This document shows, piece after piece, positions 1-6,551 of a DNA stretch of 10,876 nucleotides (position 1 is the first letter of the stretch; the number at the start of each line of letters is the position of its first letter). The stretch comes from an uncultured bacterium. GTDB taxonomy: Bacteria > Krumholzibacteriota > Krumholzibacteriia > LZORAL124-64-63. The stretch lies in assembly GCA_903847545.1 (NCBI GenBank), contig CAINDZ010000552.1, positions 1 through 10,876 on the forward strand, given 5' to 3'. Under the pieces are notes generated by a model. It had not been told where the DNA came from. It did not search any database and saw only the letters and a list, made by a program, of their open reading frames with translations. A program made the translations under genes and the position numbers.

Positions 1-597
1 CAGCCGGTCATCGGCACGCTCGACGCCTCGCTGCGGCGCGAGATCGCCGGCCCGATCGAGAAGGAGGCCCGCAAGCTGCTGGACGACAAGGTGGCCGAGG
101 TGCCCGACACGCTCGAGGGCAAGACGGTGGTCATCGAGTTCGCGCGCGGCTGCGCCGACGGCCAGGTGATGCCGATCCCGCACCCCTACGGCTACCAGGC
201 CAGCCTGGGCCAGCTGAGCCCGGCGATCCTGGCCAAGGCCAGCATCCTCTACATCTGGGTGACGCCCGAGGAGTCGCGCCGCAAGAACGCCGCGCGCACC
301 GACCCGAACGACCCGGGCAGCATCCTGCACCACGGCGTGCCCCTGGCCGTGATGTACGGCGACTACGGCTGCGACGACATGGCCTGGCTGCTCGAGCACT
401 CGGGGCGCCCGGACACGGTGCGCGTCGAGCGCGACGGCAAGGACTACCACCTGGCCCTCGGCCGCTTCGACAACCGCGTGGACAAGACGTCGTTCATCCG
501 CGAGGAGCCCTCGCAGTGGTCGGCCGCCGACGTGGCCGCGCTGCAGAAGGGCATGCGCGAGGCGTTCGACCAGCTGGCGCACGGGCGCGGCGCCTGA
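1..597 (+). CDS. Unassigned protein, C-terminal part (possible P-loop kinase-like fold), truncated by the left edge
   Basis: The frame is open from the first base, so the true start lies outside the window; 198 residues and the TGA stop are visible. A GTG at position 91 could be read as a start, but the 30 codons before it look equally coding (acidic/basic helix ending in KLLDDK), so I treat the gene as partial. I do not recognise the family with certainty. Seen: a buried strand (KTVVIEFARG), a conserved-looking HPYGYQASL segment, then a strand followed by 'ILYIWVTPEESRRKN'. That last pattern, a hydrophobic strand, then xPE, then an Arg-rich helix, resembles the region before and in the LID of thymidylate/NMP-type P-loop kinases. 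A Walker A motif, if present, would lie upstream of the window. The C-terminus (AADVAALQKGMREAFDQL) looks like an amphipathic helix. It is the only + strand gene here and is convergent with the MgtC-like gene. Confidence 0.75.
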   Translation, partial: QPVIGTLDASLRREIAGPIEKEARKLLDDKVAEVPDTLEGKTVVIEFARGCADGQVMPIPHPYGYQASLGQLSPAILAKASILYIWVTPEESRRKNAARTDPNDPGSILHHGVPLAVMYGDYGCDDMAWLLEHSGRPDTVRVERDGKDYHLALGRFDNRVDKTSFIREEPSQWSAADVAALQKGMREAFDQLAHGRGA

Positions 598-620
598 GCG
601 CAGCCCCCGGGGCAACGAGA

Positions 621-652
621 ACGGCCGCCGCTCCCACGGGAACGGCGGCCGT
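621..652. terminator. GC hairpin between convergent genes, likely shared terminator
   Basis: A perfect 10-bp inverted repeat (ACGGCCGCCG at 621-630, CGGCGGCCGT at 643-652) encloses a 12-base loop. The loop can itself pair TCCC with GGGA. It sits in the 78-base gap between the + strand stop at 597 and the - strand stop at 676, where a terminator for both genes would be expected. Neither strand has a T-run after the stem, so it departs from the standard intrinsic terminator; GC-rich bacteria often show this form. Function is inferred from position and stem strength. Confidence 0.6.
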
Positions 653-675
653 CGTCGTCAGGCGGCGGTCGCGGG

Positions 676-1371
676 TCAGGTGCGGCGCCACTCCACCCGG
701 CGGATCTCCAGCCCCGACTTCTCGAGCGCCTCGAAGATGGCGTGCGAGCGCTTGTCGGTGACGCCCTTGTGGAAGAAGCGCAGGCCGAGCGTGATGCGCG
801 CCGAGCCCTCCACGTAGTCGCGCGAGATGCCGCACGAGAGGATGTCGAGGTTCTGCGACTTGAGCAGCGAGATGACCTCGCTGGCCCCGGTGCCGATGCC
901 GGTCGTGATCTCGAGCGTGCGGTAGAAGTCCTTCGGGTACAGGCGCTCGAACGACTTCAGCACGATCAGGCCGACCAGGGCGAACGCCGCGGTGATCACC
1001 GACACGAGCGGGTAGCCGGCCCCGGCCGTCATGCCCACGGAGGCGACCAGCCACAGGCAGGCCGACGTGGTCAACCCGCGCACGGTGGCCCCCTCCTTGA
1101 TGATCACGCCGGCGCCCAGGAAGCCGATGCCGGCGATGACCTGCGCCGCGATGCGACCCGGGTCGGCGGTGAACGTGGGGCCATGGGCCGTCGCGGCCAC
1201 GAAGATGGACAACACCATGAACACGGCCGAGCCCAGGCTGACCAGCAGGTGCGTGCGCAGGCCCGCGGCCCGGCCGTGAACGTCGCGCTCGAGCCCGATC
1301 AACCCGCCCAGCACCGCCGCCAGGCCCAGGCGCATGATGATGTCCCCGATCTCCAGCGGCATGGGCAGCAT
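676..1371 (-). CDS. MgtC/SapB family membrane protein
   Basis: 231 residues. The N-terminal 140 are hydrophobic with about five membrane segments (roughly 11-27, 41-60, 76-92, 100-118, 121-139). They carry the family signatures: 'LIGLERD' followed by GLRTHLLV (residues 24-44), and GIGFLGAG with IIKEGATVRGLTT (81-102). The C-terminal part (about 147-231) is soluble and fits the ACT-like domain of longer MgtC members. Family knowledge: MgtC proteins sit in the inner membrane and are tied to growth in low magnesium and, in pathogens, intramacrophage survival. They are not proven Mg2+ transporters, so the role here is open. The ATG at 1371 has a GGGGGA Shine-Dalgarno-like sequence just upstream, inside the end of the thioesterase gene, and follows that gene's TAG by one base. 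This indicates co-transcription. A second Met at residue 4 is a possible alternative start. No leader resembling the mgtC Mg2+-sensing leader can be present, because the gene is operon-internal. Confidence 0.93.
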   Translation of the reverse strand: MLPMPLEIGDIIMRLGLAAVLGGLIGLERDVHGRAAGLRTHLLVSLGSAVFMVLSIFVAATAHGPTFTADPGRIAAQVIAGIGFLGAGVIIKEGATVRGLTTSACLWLVASVGMTAGAGYPLVSVITAAFALVGLIVLKSFERLYPKDFYRTLEITTGIGTGASEVISLLKSQNLDILSCGISRDYVEGSARITLGLRFFHKGVTDKRSHAIFEALEKSGLEIRRVEWRRT

Positions 1372-1372
1372 G

Positions 1373-1819
1373 CTAGTCCCCCTTGTCCCGCTCGGGGGAC
1401 GGTTGCGCCGCCTGCTCGCGGCGCCAGGCGGTGAACGGCGCGTCGGCGCGCCCCTGCAGCGGCAGCGCGCGGCCTGCCTGCACGTCGACGACGGCGAACG
1501 TGACGTCGGCCTCGACGAGCAGGCGCCCGTCGTCCGCGTCGTGGATCTCCTGCCGGAAGACGCCGAACTTGGCGTCCAGGCGCGTGATGTCGCTGGTGAT
1601 GCGCAGCAGCCTGCCCTCGCGGGCCGGCCGCTTGTAGCGAACGTCGATGCCGGCCACGATGAAGCCGAAGCCCTCGGCCTGCCACGCCGGCAGGTCGATG
1701 ACCGTCTCGGCCCAGCGCCAGCGGGCCTCCTCGAACAGCTCGAGGAAGCGCGCGTTGTTCACGTGACCGTAGAAGTCGCAGTGGTAGCCGCGAACGCGGA
1801 TCGTCATCTCGTGCGGCAT
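1373..1819 (-). CDS. Acyl-CoA thioesterase, 4HBT (YbgC/FadM-like) hotdog fold
   Basis: 148 residues, the usual size of a single hotdog-fold thioesterase. Near the N-terminus it has the 4HBT active-site pattern: Asp15 in CDFYGHVNN, then ARFLELFEEARW. In YbgC/FadM-type enzymes the equivalent Asp activates water to hydrolyse acyl-CoA thioesters; the substrate cannot be read from sequence. The strand 'GIDVRYKRPAREG' and the later 'EADVTFAVVD' strand fit the rest of the fold. The frame stays open far upstream, but that extension is Arg/Pro-rich translation of the cupin gene in the wrong frame. The ATG at 1819 is chosen because GGAGGG lies four bases before it and homology begins a few residues later. 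It forms a tight pair with the MgtC-like gene (one base between stop and start), and a 122-base gap separates it from the cupin gene upstream. Confidence 0.92.
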   Translation of the reverse strand: MPHEMTIRVRGYHCDFYGHVNNARFLELFEEARWRWAETVIDLPAWQAEGFGFIVAGIDVRYKRPAREGRLLRITSDITRLDAKFGVFRQEIHDADDGRLLVEADVTFAVVDVQAGRALPLQGRADAPFTAWRREQAAQPSPERDKGD

Positions 1820-1840
1820 CGGGCCCTCCGTGGCAGCCGC

Positions 1841-1852
1841 CCTGGCGCCAGG
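1841..1852. promoter_or_regulatory. 12-bp perfect palindrome upstream of the thioesterase gene
   Basis: CCTGGCGCCAGG is a perfect palindrome 22 bases upstream of the thioesterase ATG, in the leader of the thioesterase/MgtC pair. It could be an operator or a short hairpin near the ribosome binding site. It matches the palindrome at 5881-5892 at 10 of 12 positions. Chance palindromes of this size are expected several times per 10 kb at this GC content, so the functional call is weak. Confidence 0.2.
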
Positions 1853-1884
1853 TCGCGTCCATCGCGTCCCTCGTGCGGGCGCCC

Positions 1885-1913
1885 ATGATGGTGCCGCCCG
1901 CCGCGCCGGTAAA
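1885..1913 (-). promoter_or_regulatory. Weak candidate promoter for the thioesterase/MgtC pair
   Basis: On the - strand, TTTACC (1908-1913) and CATCAT (1885-1890) are separated by exactly 17 bases. Each matches the sigma70 consensus at 4 of 6 positions. The pair lies in the 122-base gap between the cupin and thioesterase genes, one of the few places in this block with room for a promoter. The match is modest and there is no independent support. Transcription may simply read through from the cupin gene. Confidence 0.25.
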
Positions 1914-1941
1914 GCGGAGATTGTCCGCGCACGGACGGCGG

Positions 1942-2421
1942 TCAGGCCAGCCGGTCGATCACACCGGCGGCGGCCGGGTGGCGTCGTCGCAGCCCGCCGG
2001 CGTCGGCCCACGCGAAATCGGCGAAGTCGAAGCCCGGCGCCACCGTGCACCCGACCAGGCACCAGGCGAGCGGGCCGTCCAGTTCGGCCCCGAAGGCCGC
2101 GCCCGCCGGGACCACGGCCTGCCAGGCCGGCGACGGCGCCGCCGCGTCGCCCAGCCGGATCGCGCGGTGTCCATCGCCGTCGAAGACGTGCACGGTGACG
2201 GGATCGCCGGCGTGGTGGTGCCAGATCTCGTCCGCCGCCAGGGTGTGCAACCGGCTCCGGGCGCCGCCGGCAAGCAGGTAGTAGATCGAGGTCCCGGTGG
2301 ACCGCGGCCCGCGCCCGAGGTCGACCTGGGCGGCGCCGCGCCACGTCTCGCGATACCACCCGCCTTCCGGGTGCGGCGCCAGGCCCAGCGCCGCGATCAA
2401 CCGTTCTGCCACGGGGTTCAT
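1942..2421 (-). CDS. Cupin domain protein, DUF985 (cupin_5) family
   Basis: 159 residues, typical for this single-domain family. Diagnostic segments are HPEGGWYRETWRG (17-29), TSIYYLLAGG (44-53) and 'SRLHTLAADEIWHHHAGDP' (56-74). The metal-ligand-type residues His59, Glu65 and His68-70 fall in the last of these. The C-terminal signature LVGCTVAPGFDFADF is also present. The fold is a small beta-barrel cupin; the enzymatic function of DUF985 is not established, though some members are described as sugar epimerase-like. The start is the ATG at 2421, which shares one base with the TGA of the upstream dehydratase (TGATG), a translation-coupling arrangement. A start nine codons earlier would put the first residues inside the dehydratase gene and is less likely. 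The family call is firm; the role is unknown. Confidence 0.92.
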   Translation of the reverse strand: MNPVAERLIAALGLAPHPEGGWYRETWRGAAQVDLGRGPRSTGTSIYYLLAGGARSRLHTLAADEIWHHHAGDPVTVHVFDGDGHRAIRLGDAAAPSPAWQAVVPAGAAFGAELDGPLAWCLVGCTVAPGFDFADFAWADAGGLRRRHPAAAGVIDRLA

Positions 2422-3383
2422 CACGACTCGCGCGCGGCGACCGGCCACGGCAACCGGCCGAGGTCGACGTTGCCGCCCGACAGGATGATCCCCACGCGGG
2501 CCCCGGCCAGGTCGCCCGCATGGGCGAAGGCCGCGGCCAGGCCGATCGCGCCGGAGGGCTCAACCACCAGCTTCATCCGCTCGAAGAGCAGCCGCATGGC
2601 GGCGACCACCGCGTCGTCGGACACCGTCCAGATCGCGTGCACGCGCCGCTGGATGACCACGAAGTTGCGCTCGCCGACCGAGGTCAGGAGCCCGTCGCAC
2701 ACCGAGCGCGGGTTCTCGGCCGGCAACCGCCGGCCGCAGGCCAGCGAGCGCGCCGTGTCGTCGGCGCCCTCGGGCTCGGCCCCGACCACGCGCACGCCCG
2801 GCAACAGCGCCTGCGCCGCGATCGCCGTGCCGGCCAGGAGGCCGCCACCTCCCACGGGGCACAGCACCCAGTCCAGACCCGGCGCCTGGTCGGCCAGTTC
2901 CAGGGCGGCCGTCCCTTGGCCGGCGATGATGCGATCGTCGTCATAGGGCGGGATGAACGTGGCCCCGGTGCGCGCGACGACCTCGCGCAGGGCCGCCTCG
3001 CGCGCGGCCAGCGTCGGCTCGCAGGTGACGATGGCGGCGCCGTAGCCGGCCACCGCGGCGCGCTTGACCTCGGGAGCCGTGGAAGGCATCACGATCGTGG
3101 CGGGGATGCCGCGCGCCCTGGCCGCGCAGGCGAGCGCCTGCGCATGGTTGCCCGACGAATGCGTGGCCACGCCGCGCTCGGCGTCGGCAGGCGACAGCGA
3201 CAGGACGGCATTGGCGGCGCCGCGCATCTTGAAGGCGCCGACCTTCTGCAGGTTCTCGCACTTGAAGAACAGGCTGGCGCCCGCCATGCGGTCCAGCGTG
3301 GCGCAGGTCAGCACCGGCGTCCGGTGGACGTGCCCCTCGATGCGCGCCGCTGCGGCGAGGACCGCGTCGAACTCGACCGACAT
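2421..3383 (-). CDS. PLP-dependent serine racemase / threonine (serine) dehydratase-like enzyme
   Basis: 320 residues, fold type II PLP enzyme in the serine racemase/biodegradative threonine dehydratase group. Visible landmarks are Lys52 in KVGAFKMRGA (PLP Schiff base), SSGNHAQA (76-83, cofactor phosphate/substrate contacts), GGGG at 178-181 (PLP phosphate loop) and SGGNVDL near the end. Ser77 aligns with the catalytic Ser84 of human serine racemase. Glu203, Ala207 and Asp209 match the spacing of its divalent-metal site (Glu210, Ala214, Asp216). There is no C-terminal ACT regulatory domain, so the isoleucine-inhibited IlvA type is unlikely. Probable reactions are alpha,beta-elimination of L-serine/L-threonine and/or serine racemisation; sequence alone does not separate these from threo-3-hydroxyaspartate ammonia-lyase. 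The ATG at 3383 has a GGGAGGG Shine-Dalgarno-like sequence. The gene follows the secreted repeat protein by 35 bases and overlaps the cupin gene by one. Confidence 0.92.
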   Translation of the reverse strand: MSVEFDAVLAAAARIEGHVHRTPVLTCATLDRMAGASLFFKCENLQKVGAFKMRGAANAVLSLSPADAERGVATHSSGNHAQALACAARARGIPATIVMPSTAPEVKRAAVAGYGAAIVTCEPTLAAREAALREVVARTGATFIPPYDDDRIIAGQGTAALELADQAPGLDWVLCPVGGGGLLAGTAIAAQALLPGVRVVGAEPEGADDTARSLACGRRLPAENPRSVCDGLLTSVGERNFVVIQRRVHAIWTVSDDAVVAAMRLLFERMKLVVEPSGAIGLAAAFAHAGDLAGARVGIILSGGNVDLGRLPWPVAARES

Positions 3384-3418
3384 CCCGACCCTCCCGACCG
3401 CGCGACGGCCCGCAGCCG

Positions 3419-5827
3419 CTACTTCGCGAGCACCAGCTTGAGGACCGCTTCCCGACCCGCCGCGGAAAGGCGCGCGAAATAGACGCCGCTCGGCACCTCG
3501 CGGCCGCGATCATCGCGCCCGTTCCAGATCACGCTGAACGCGCCCGCGCCGCGCGACTCGTCGAGCAGACCCCGGACCACGTGCCCGCCCAGGTCGTACA
3601 CCGCGAGCACGACGCGCCCCTCGGCCGGCAGATCGCAGCGGATCTCGGTCACCGGGTTGAACGGGTTGGGCGTGGCCGAGCGCACGGCCAGCTCGGCGGG
3701 CCGGCCGCCCTGGTCGACGGCGACCAGGCTGAGCATGCCGGCCACGTTGCTCGGCGCGCTCTCGTTGCCGTGGATGTCGACCGCCGTGACGCGGAAGTAC
3801 CAGTGGCCCTGGGGCACGCGCACCTCGAAGTACGACGTGAGCGCCGCATCCGACACCAGCGACGTCTCGCCCTCGGCGAAGTCGGGCGTGCGGCTGCGGT
3901 AGACGTTGTAGTGGTGCAGGTCCTCGTCGTTGACGCCCGAGGGCTGCCAGGCCAGGAGGACGTCGAAATGGTCCGTCTGCACCTGCAAATTGGCCGGCGC
4001 GCCCGGCGAGAGGTTGTCGACCGAGTAGCCGGTCAACGTGCCGGAGGCCAGCAGGTTCGCGCCCGCCTCCGCCACGACCATGAACTCGGTCAGCGGCTGC
4101 GAAACCGCCGTCCAGTCGCCGTAGGTCGGCGCGTTGCAGGCGTACTGCGCCAGCTGCAGCGGCGGCAGTTGCGCCACCTCGGTCCAGCCGTCGGCCAGCA
4201 GGGCCTTGAGCACCGCCGGCCCGGTGCCGGGCACGGCGTTCTTGACTCCCGGCCGCCGGTTGAGGACGTGGTACGCCGTCACGCCGGGCTGGCCCCACGC
4301 GTCCAGCCAGCTCGCGTTCCAGGTCAGCCGCACCTGGCCGCCCTGGTCGTCGGGACGGTCGGCGACACCGGCCAGGACAGGCGCCGGATCCCCCAGCCAG
4401 CCCGTGCGGTCCACGCGCTGGACATAGATGTCCTGGCCCACGCGCTCGTCGTCCCACGCCACCAGGACCTCGCCGGCGGCGCCGGACGCCAGCCGCGGCG
4501 CCACCTGGTCGAAGGCCGCGCCGGCCACGAGGAGGCCGTCGGCCGCCCACAGGGCGTTACCCGCGTAGCCGAGGCACTGGGCGCGCACGTCGCGCATGCC
4601 GGTCCGCTGGTCGGCCCAGGCGAGGGCCACCACCCCGCCCCCGGTGGCGGCGAGGGCGGGCCCGGCCTGGTTGCCGGCCGCGGGTCCCGCCGGCAGGCCG
4701 TTCAGCACCCACCGCGGCAACCCGTCGCCCGCCAGCGCCTGCACGTAGACCTGCTCGTCGGCCCAGGCGTCGGCGCGGCCATCCGTCCAGGCGACCCAGG
4801 CGCCGCCATAGGGGTCGGCCGCCACGACCGGATCGTATTGCGCCCCCGCGGCGTCGCAGACCGGCCTGCCGCCGACGAACCAGCGCGCGGTGCCCGCGCT
4901 GTTCAGCCGCATCGCGTAGACGTCGACGTCGGCGCCGCGCGCGTCCTCCCAGGTGATGAGCGCGCCGCCGCTGCCGTCCGCGGCAGCCGCGATCCCCGCC
5001 TGCTGGCCCCCGGCCGTGCTGACCACCGCGCCGTCGGCGGTCCACTGCTGCGCGCCCCCGCTCGACAGGCGCTGGCCGTAGATGTCGCGGCCGGTCGTGG
5101 CCTCGTTGCGGTCGTCCTCCCAGAAGACGAATGCGCCGCCGCTGCCGTCGGGCACGGCGACCGGCTCGGACTGCGCCCCGGCCAGCGCGCACACGGCGGC
5201 GCCGCCGGCGCCCCACGTCAACGTGCCCGCCGCGGTCATGCGCTGCGCGTAGATGTCGCCGCCGGCGGCGCGCGTGTCCTGGAAGGCCACCACCGCCACG
5301 CCGGGCTCGGAGTTCGTCAAGGAAGGGGCCACCTGTCCCGAGGACGTCCCGGTCACGGCCGTCACGCCGCCGGTGCCCAGCACGCGCGCTCCCGCCGCAT
5401 TCACACGCTGTAGGTAGACGTGATAGTAGAGCGAGTCGTGGCTGTCGACGGTGGCCACGAAGACGCCGCCCTGCCCGTCACCCGCCAGCTCGAAGTCCAC
5501 CAGGAAGCCGTAGGTCTGGAAGGCCAGCACGCCGTCGGTCGTCCACAGGCGGGCGCCCGAGGCGTTGAGCCGCTGCACGTAGATGGCCGGCAGGCTGCCC
5601 CCGCGCGCGTCGAGCCAGCCGACCACCCAGCCGCCGGCGCCATCCGGCGCCACACGGGCCTGGTACTGGGCGGAAGGGAGCGCACAGACGGCGTCGTTCA
5701 GCAGGGGGTCATGGGTCCAGGTGCCGACCGGGGCGCTGGCGCCGGCGGGCCGTGGCGCGACCGCCAGGAGCATCGCCAGGAGCGCCGGGAAGAAGGCCGT
5801 TGTCCTGGTGCGATACGTCCGCGACAT
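3419..5827 (-). CDS. Secreted eight-repeat protein with FN3-like domains and FlgD-like/type IX-type C-terminal domain
   Basis: 802 residues. An N-terminal signal peptide (basic MSRTYRTR, hydrophobic core 11-25, likely cut after ASA at about 32) directs export. Residues about 46-488 form eight imperfect repeats of 54-57 residues with a 'DGSGGAxVxWxDxR...DIYxQRLxxxGxxxW' pattern, possibly blades of a beta-propeller. Two fibronectin III-like segments follow (about 489-605, which has an irregular insertion, and 606-702; the second holds HHYNVYRS and WYFRVTAVDIHGN). The end (713-802) has PNPFNP, a 'VYDLGGHVVRGL' strand and 'SGVYFARL', the FlgD-like Ig/sorting-type domain of FCB-group secreted proteins. 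Likely outer-surface or extracellular; ligand unknown. No catalytic motif is seen. GGAGG lies nine bases before the ATG, and a promoter candidate lies in the gap upstream. Confidence 0.9.
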   Translation of the reverse strand: MSRTYRTRTTAFFPALLAMLLAVAPRPAGASAPVGTWTHDPLLNDAVCALPSAQYQARVAPDGAGGWVVGWLDARGGSLPAIYVQRLNASGARLWTTDGVLAFQTYGFLVDFELAGDGQGGVFVATVDSHDSLYYHVYLQRVNAAGARVLGTGGVTAVTGTSSGQVAPSLTNSEPGVAVVAFQDTRAAGGDIYAQRMTAAGTLTWGAGGAAVCALAGAQSEPVAVPDGSGGAFVFWEDDRNEATTGRDIYGQRLSSGGAQQWTADGAVVSTAGGQQAGIAAAADGSGGALITWEDARGADVDVYAMRLNSAGTARWFVGGRPVCDAAGAQYDPVVAADPYGGAWVAWTDGRADAWADEQVYVQALAGDGLPRWVLNGLPAGPAAGNQAGPALAATGGGVVALAWADQRTGMRDVRAQCLGYAGNALWAADGLLVAGAAFDQVAPRLASGAAGEVLVAWDDERVGQDIYVQRVDRTGWLGDPAPVLAGVADRPDDQGGQVRLTWNASWLDAWGQPGVTAYHVLNRRPGVKNAVPGTGPAVLKALLADGWTEVAQLPPLQLAQYACNAPTYGDWTAVSQPLTEFMVVAEAGANLLASGTLTGYSVDNLSPGAPANLQVQTDHFDVLLAWQPSGVNDEDLHHYNVYRSRTPDFAEGETSLVSDAALTSYFEVRVPQGHWYFRVTAVDIHGNESAPSNVAGMLSLVAVDQGGRPAELAVRSATPNPFNPVTEIRCDLPAEGRVVLAVYDLGGHVVRGLLDESRGAGAFSVIWNGRDDRGREVPSGVYFARLSAAGREAVLKLVLAK
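4364..5692 (-). repeat. Eight protein-level repeats of about 55 residues
   Basis: Within the secreted protein, repeat units start at about residues 46, 101, 156, 211, 268, 322, 379 and 433 and end at about 488. Each unit has a Gly-rich turn (DGSGG or a variant), a W/F-x-D-x-R strand end, a (D)IYxQR strand, and a G-x-x-x-W turn. Units 4 and 5 are closest to the consensus. Units 2 and 7 have drifted: unit 2 lacks the W-x-D-x-R, and unit 7 reads DVRAQ in place of DIYxQ. The repeats are clear at protein level; DNA identity is low, so this is old duplication rather than a recent tandem array. Confidence 0.75.
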
Positions 5828-5880
5828 GGTGCCAGACCTCCGTGCCTGCCAACAGTGTGCAGCCCGGTGTGCCAGGCGAT

Positions 5881-5892
5881 CCGGGCGCCCGG
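5881..5892. promoter_or_regulatory. 12-bp perfect palindrome just downstream of the predicted -10 box
   Basis: CCGGGCGCCCGG is a perfect palindrome starting one base after the candidate -10 hexamer, so it would cover the transcription start of the secreted-protein gene. That is a common operator position. It shares 10 of 12 bases with the palindrome at 1841-1852. A chance GC-rich palindrome cannot be excluded. Confidence 0.22.
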
Positions 5893-5893
5893 C

Positions 5894-5922
5894 ATCGTAT
5901 CGTGCCGGCGCGGAAACGCCAA
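5894..5922 (-). promoter_or_regulatory. Candidate sigma70-type promoter for the secreted repeat protein and downstream genes
   Basis: On the - strand TTGGCG (5917-5922) and TACGAT (5894-5899) are separated by exactly 17 bases. Each agrees with the sigma70 consensus at 4 of 6 positions. The site lies in the 137-base gap between the DinB-family stop and the secreted-protein ATG, about 67 bases before that ATG. It contains some of the few A/T-richer bases in an otherwise GC-rich gap. I see no clear terminator for the upstream gene in the rest of the gap, only GC-rich imperfect pairing around 5925-5958. Confidence 0.4.
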
Positions 5923-5964
5923 GCCCGAACCGCCCGGGCAGGGTCCCGCCGGTCGGCCCGAAGG

Positions 5965-6498
5965 TCAGAGCGTGATGCCGTAGCGGTCGCGCAGGACGTT
6001 CAGGTGGTGCCGCTCATGCCCCGCGATGAGCCAGGGGATCGCCGACGCCGCCAACTCGACGCCGTTGGCCCGCCCCCGGCGCGCACAGGCCGCCGCGTCG
6101 AACGTGCGCAGCAGGCGCAGGTGGTCGGTGCGGGCGACGTGGTGCTCGCGCCACAGGTGGTCCAGCGGCCGCCGCCCGGCGTTGGAATTCTCGCCCCAGA
6201 CCTTTTCGTCCATTCCCGGCTGCTCGTTGGGCTCGCCGCGGGCGATCCACAGGGCGCGGAACACGAACACGCGCTCGGTGTCCAGCAGGTGCCCCAGCAC
6301 CTCCTTGACCGTCCACTTGCCGGGCTCGTACCGGTGGTCGCCGGCGGCGTCGTCCAGCTTCTTGAACCCCTCCATCACCGCCAGGCCCTGGCGGCGCAGG
6401 AAGAGCAGCACATCCGTGACATCGGCCGGAACCTGGTCGAGGTACTGCTGGTGGTACGGATGGTAGTCGCCGGGAACCGGGCGGCCGAACGCGTTCAT
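5965..6498 (-). CDS. DinB-family metal-dependent four-helix protein
   Basis: 177 residues, the normal length of a DinB/YfiT-like four-helix bundle. The metal-site histidines are visible: His70 in 'KWTVKEVLGHLLDTERVF', and His161/His165 in GHERHHLNVLRDRYG near the C-terminus, the HxxxH pair typical of the family. In related proteins this site binds Zn or Ni; some members are thiol-dependent transferases (bacillithiol or mycothiol S-transferases) or maleylpyruvate isomerase-like. The reaction here is not determined. The frame is open for 42 codons before the chosen ATG at 6498, but that stretch is Arg/Pro/Ala-rich and overlaps the RRM gene. GGGAGGG directly precedes the ATG. It is the last gene of the upstream cluster, 53 bases after the RRM gene, and is followed by the promoter-containing gap. 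Confidence 0.9.
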   Translation of the reverse strand: MNAFGRPVPGDYHPYHQQYLDQVPADVTDVLLFLRRQGLAVMEGFKKLDDAAGDHRYEPGKWTVKEVLGHLLDTERVFVFRALWIARGEPNEQPGMDEKVWGENSNAGRRPLDHLWREHHVARTDHLRLLRTFDAAACARRGRANGVELAASAIPWLIAGHERHHLNVLRDRYGITL

Positions 6499-6551
6499 GG
6501 GATCCCTCCCGGGATGGTTGGCTTGCGGCAGGCGGGCAGGCGCGCGCCCGC

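Noticed and set aside
742..1434. 230-codon + strand open frame opposite the MgtC-like gene
   Set aside because: Low-complexity Arg/Gly/Gln/His translation; the opposite strand encodes a clear MgtC/SapB protein.
1923..1936. Hairpin GTCCG-CGCA-CGGAC after the cupin stop
   Set aside because: Only a 5-bp stem with no T-run on the - strand; too weak to call a terminator.
1820..2563. N-terminal extension of the thioesterase to a 396-residue protein
   Set aside because: The extension is Arg/Pro-rich and runs through the cupin and dehydratase genes in another frame. The ATG at 1819 has a GGAGGG ribosome site and begins just before the homology.
3581..5413. 610-codon + strand open frame opposite the secreted repeat protein
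   Set aside because: The translation is His/Arg/Gly/Val-rich without fold-like patterns, as expected for antisense of a GC-rich gene. The - strand frame has a signal peptide, repeats and a recognised C-terminal domain.
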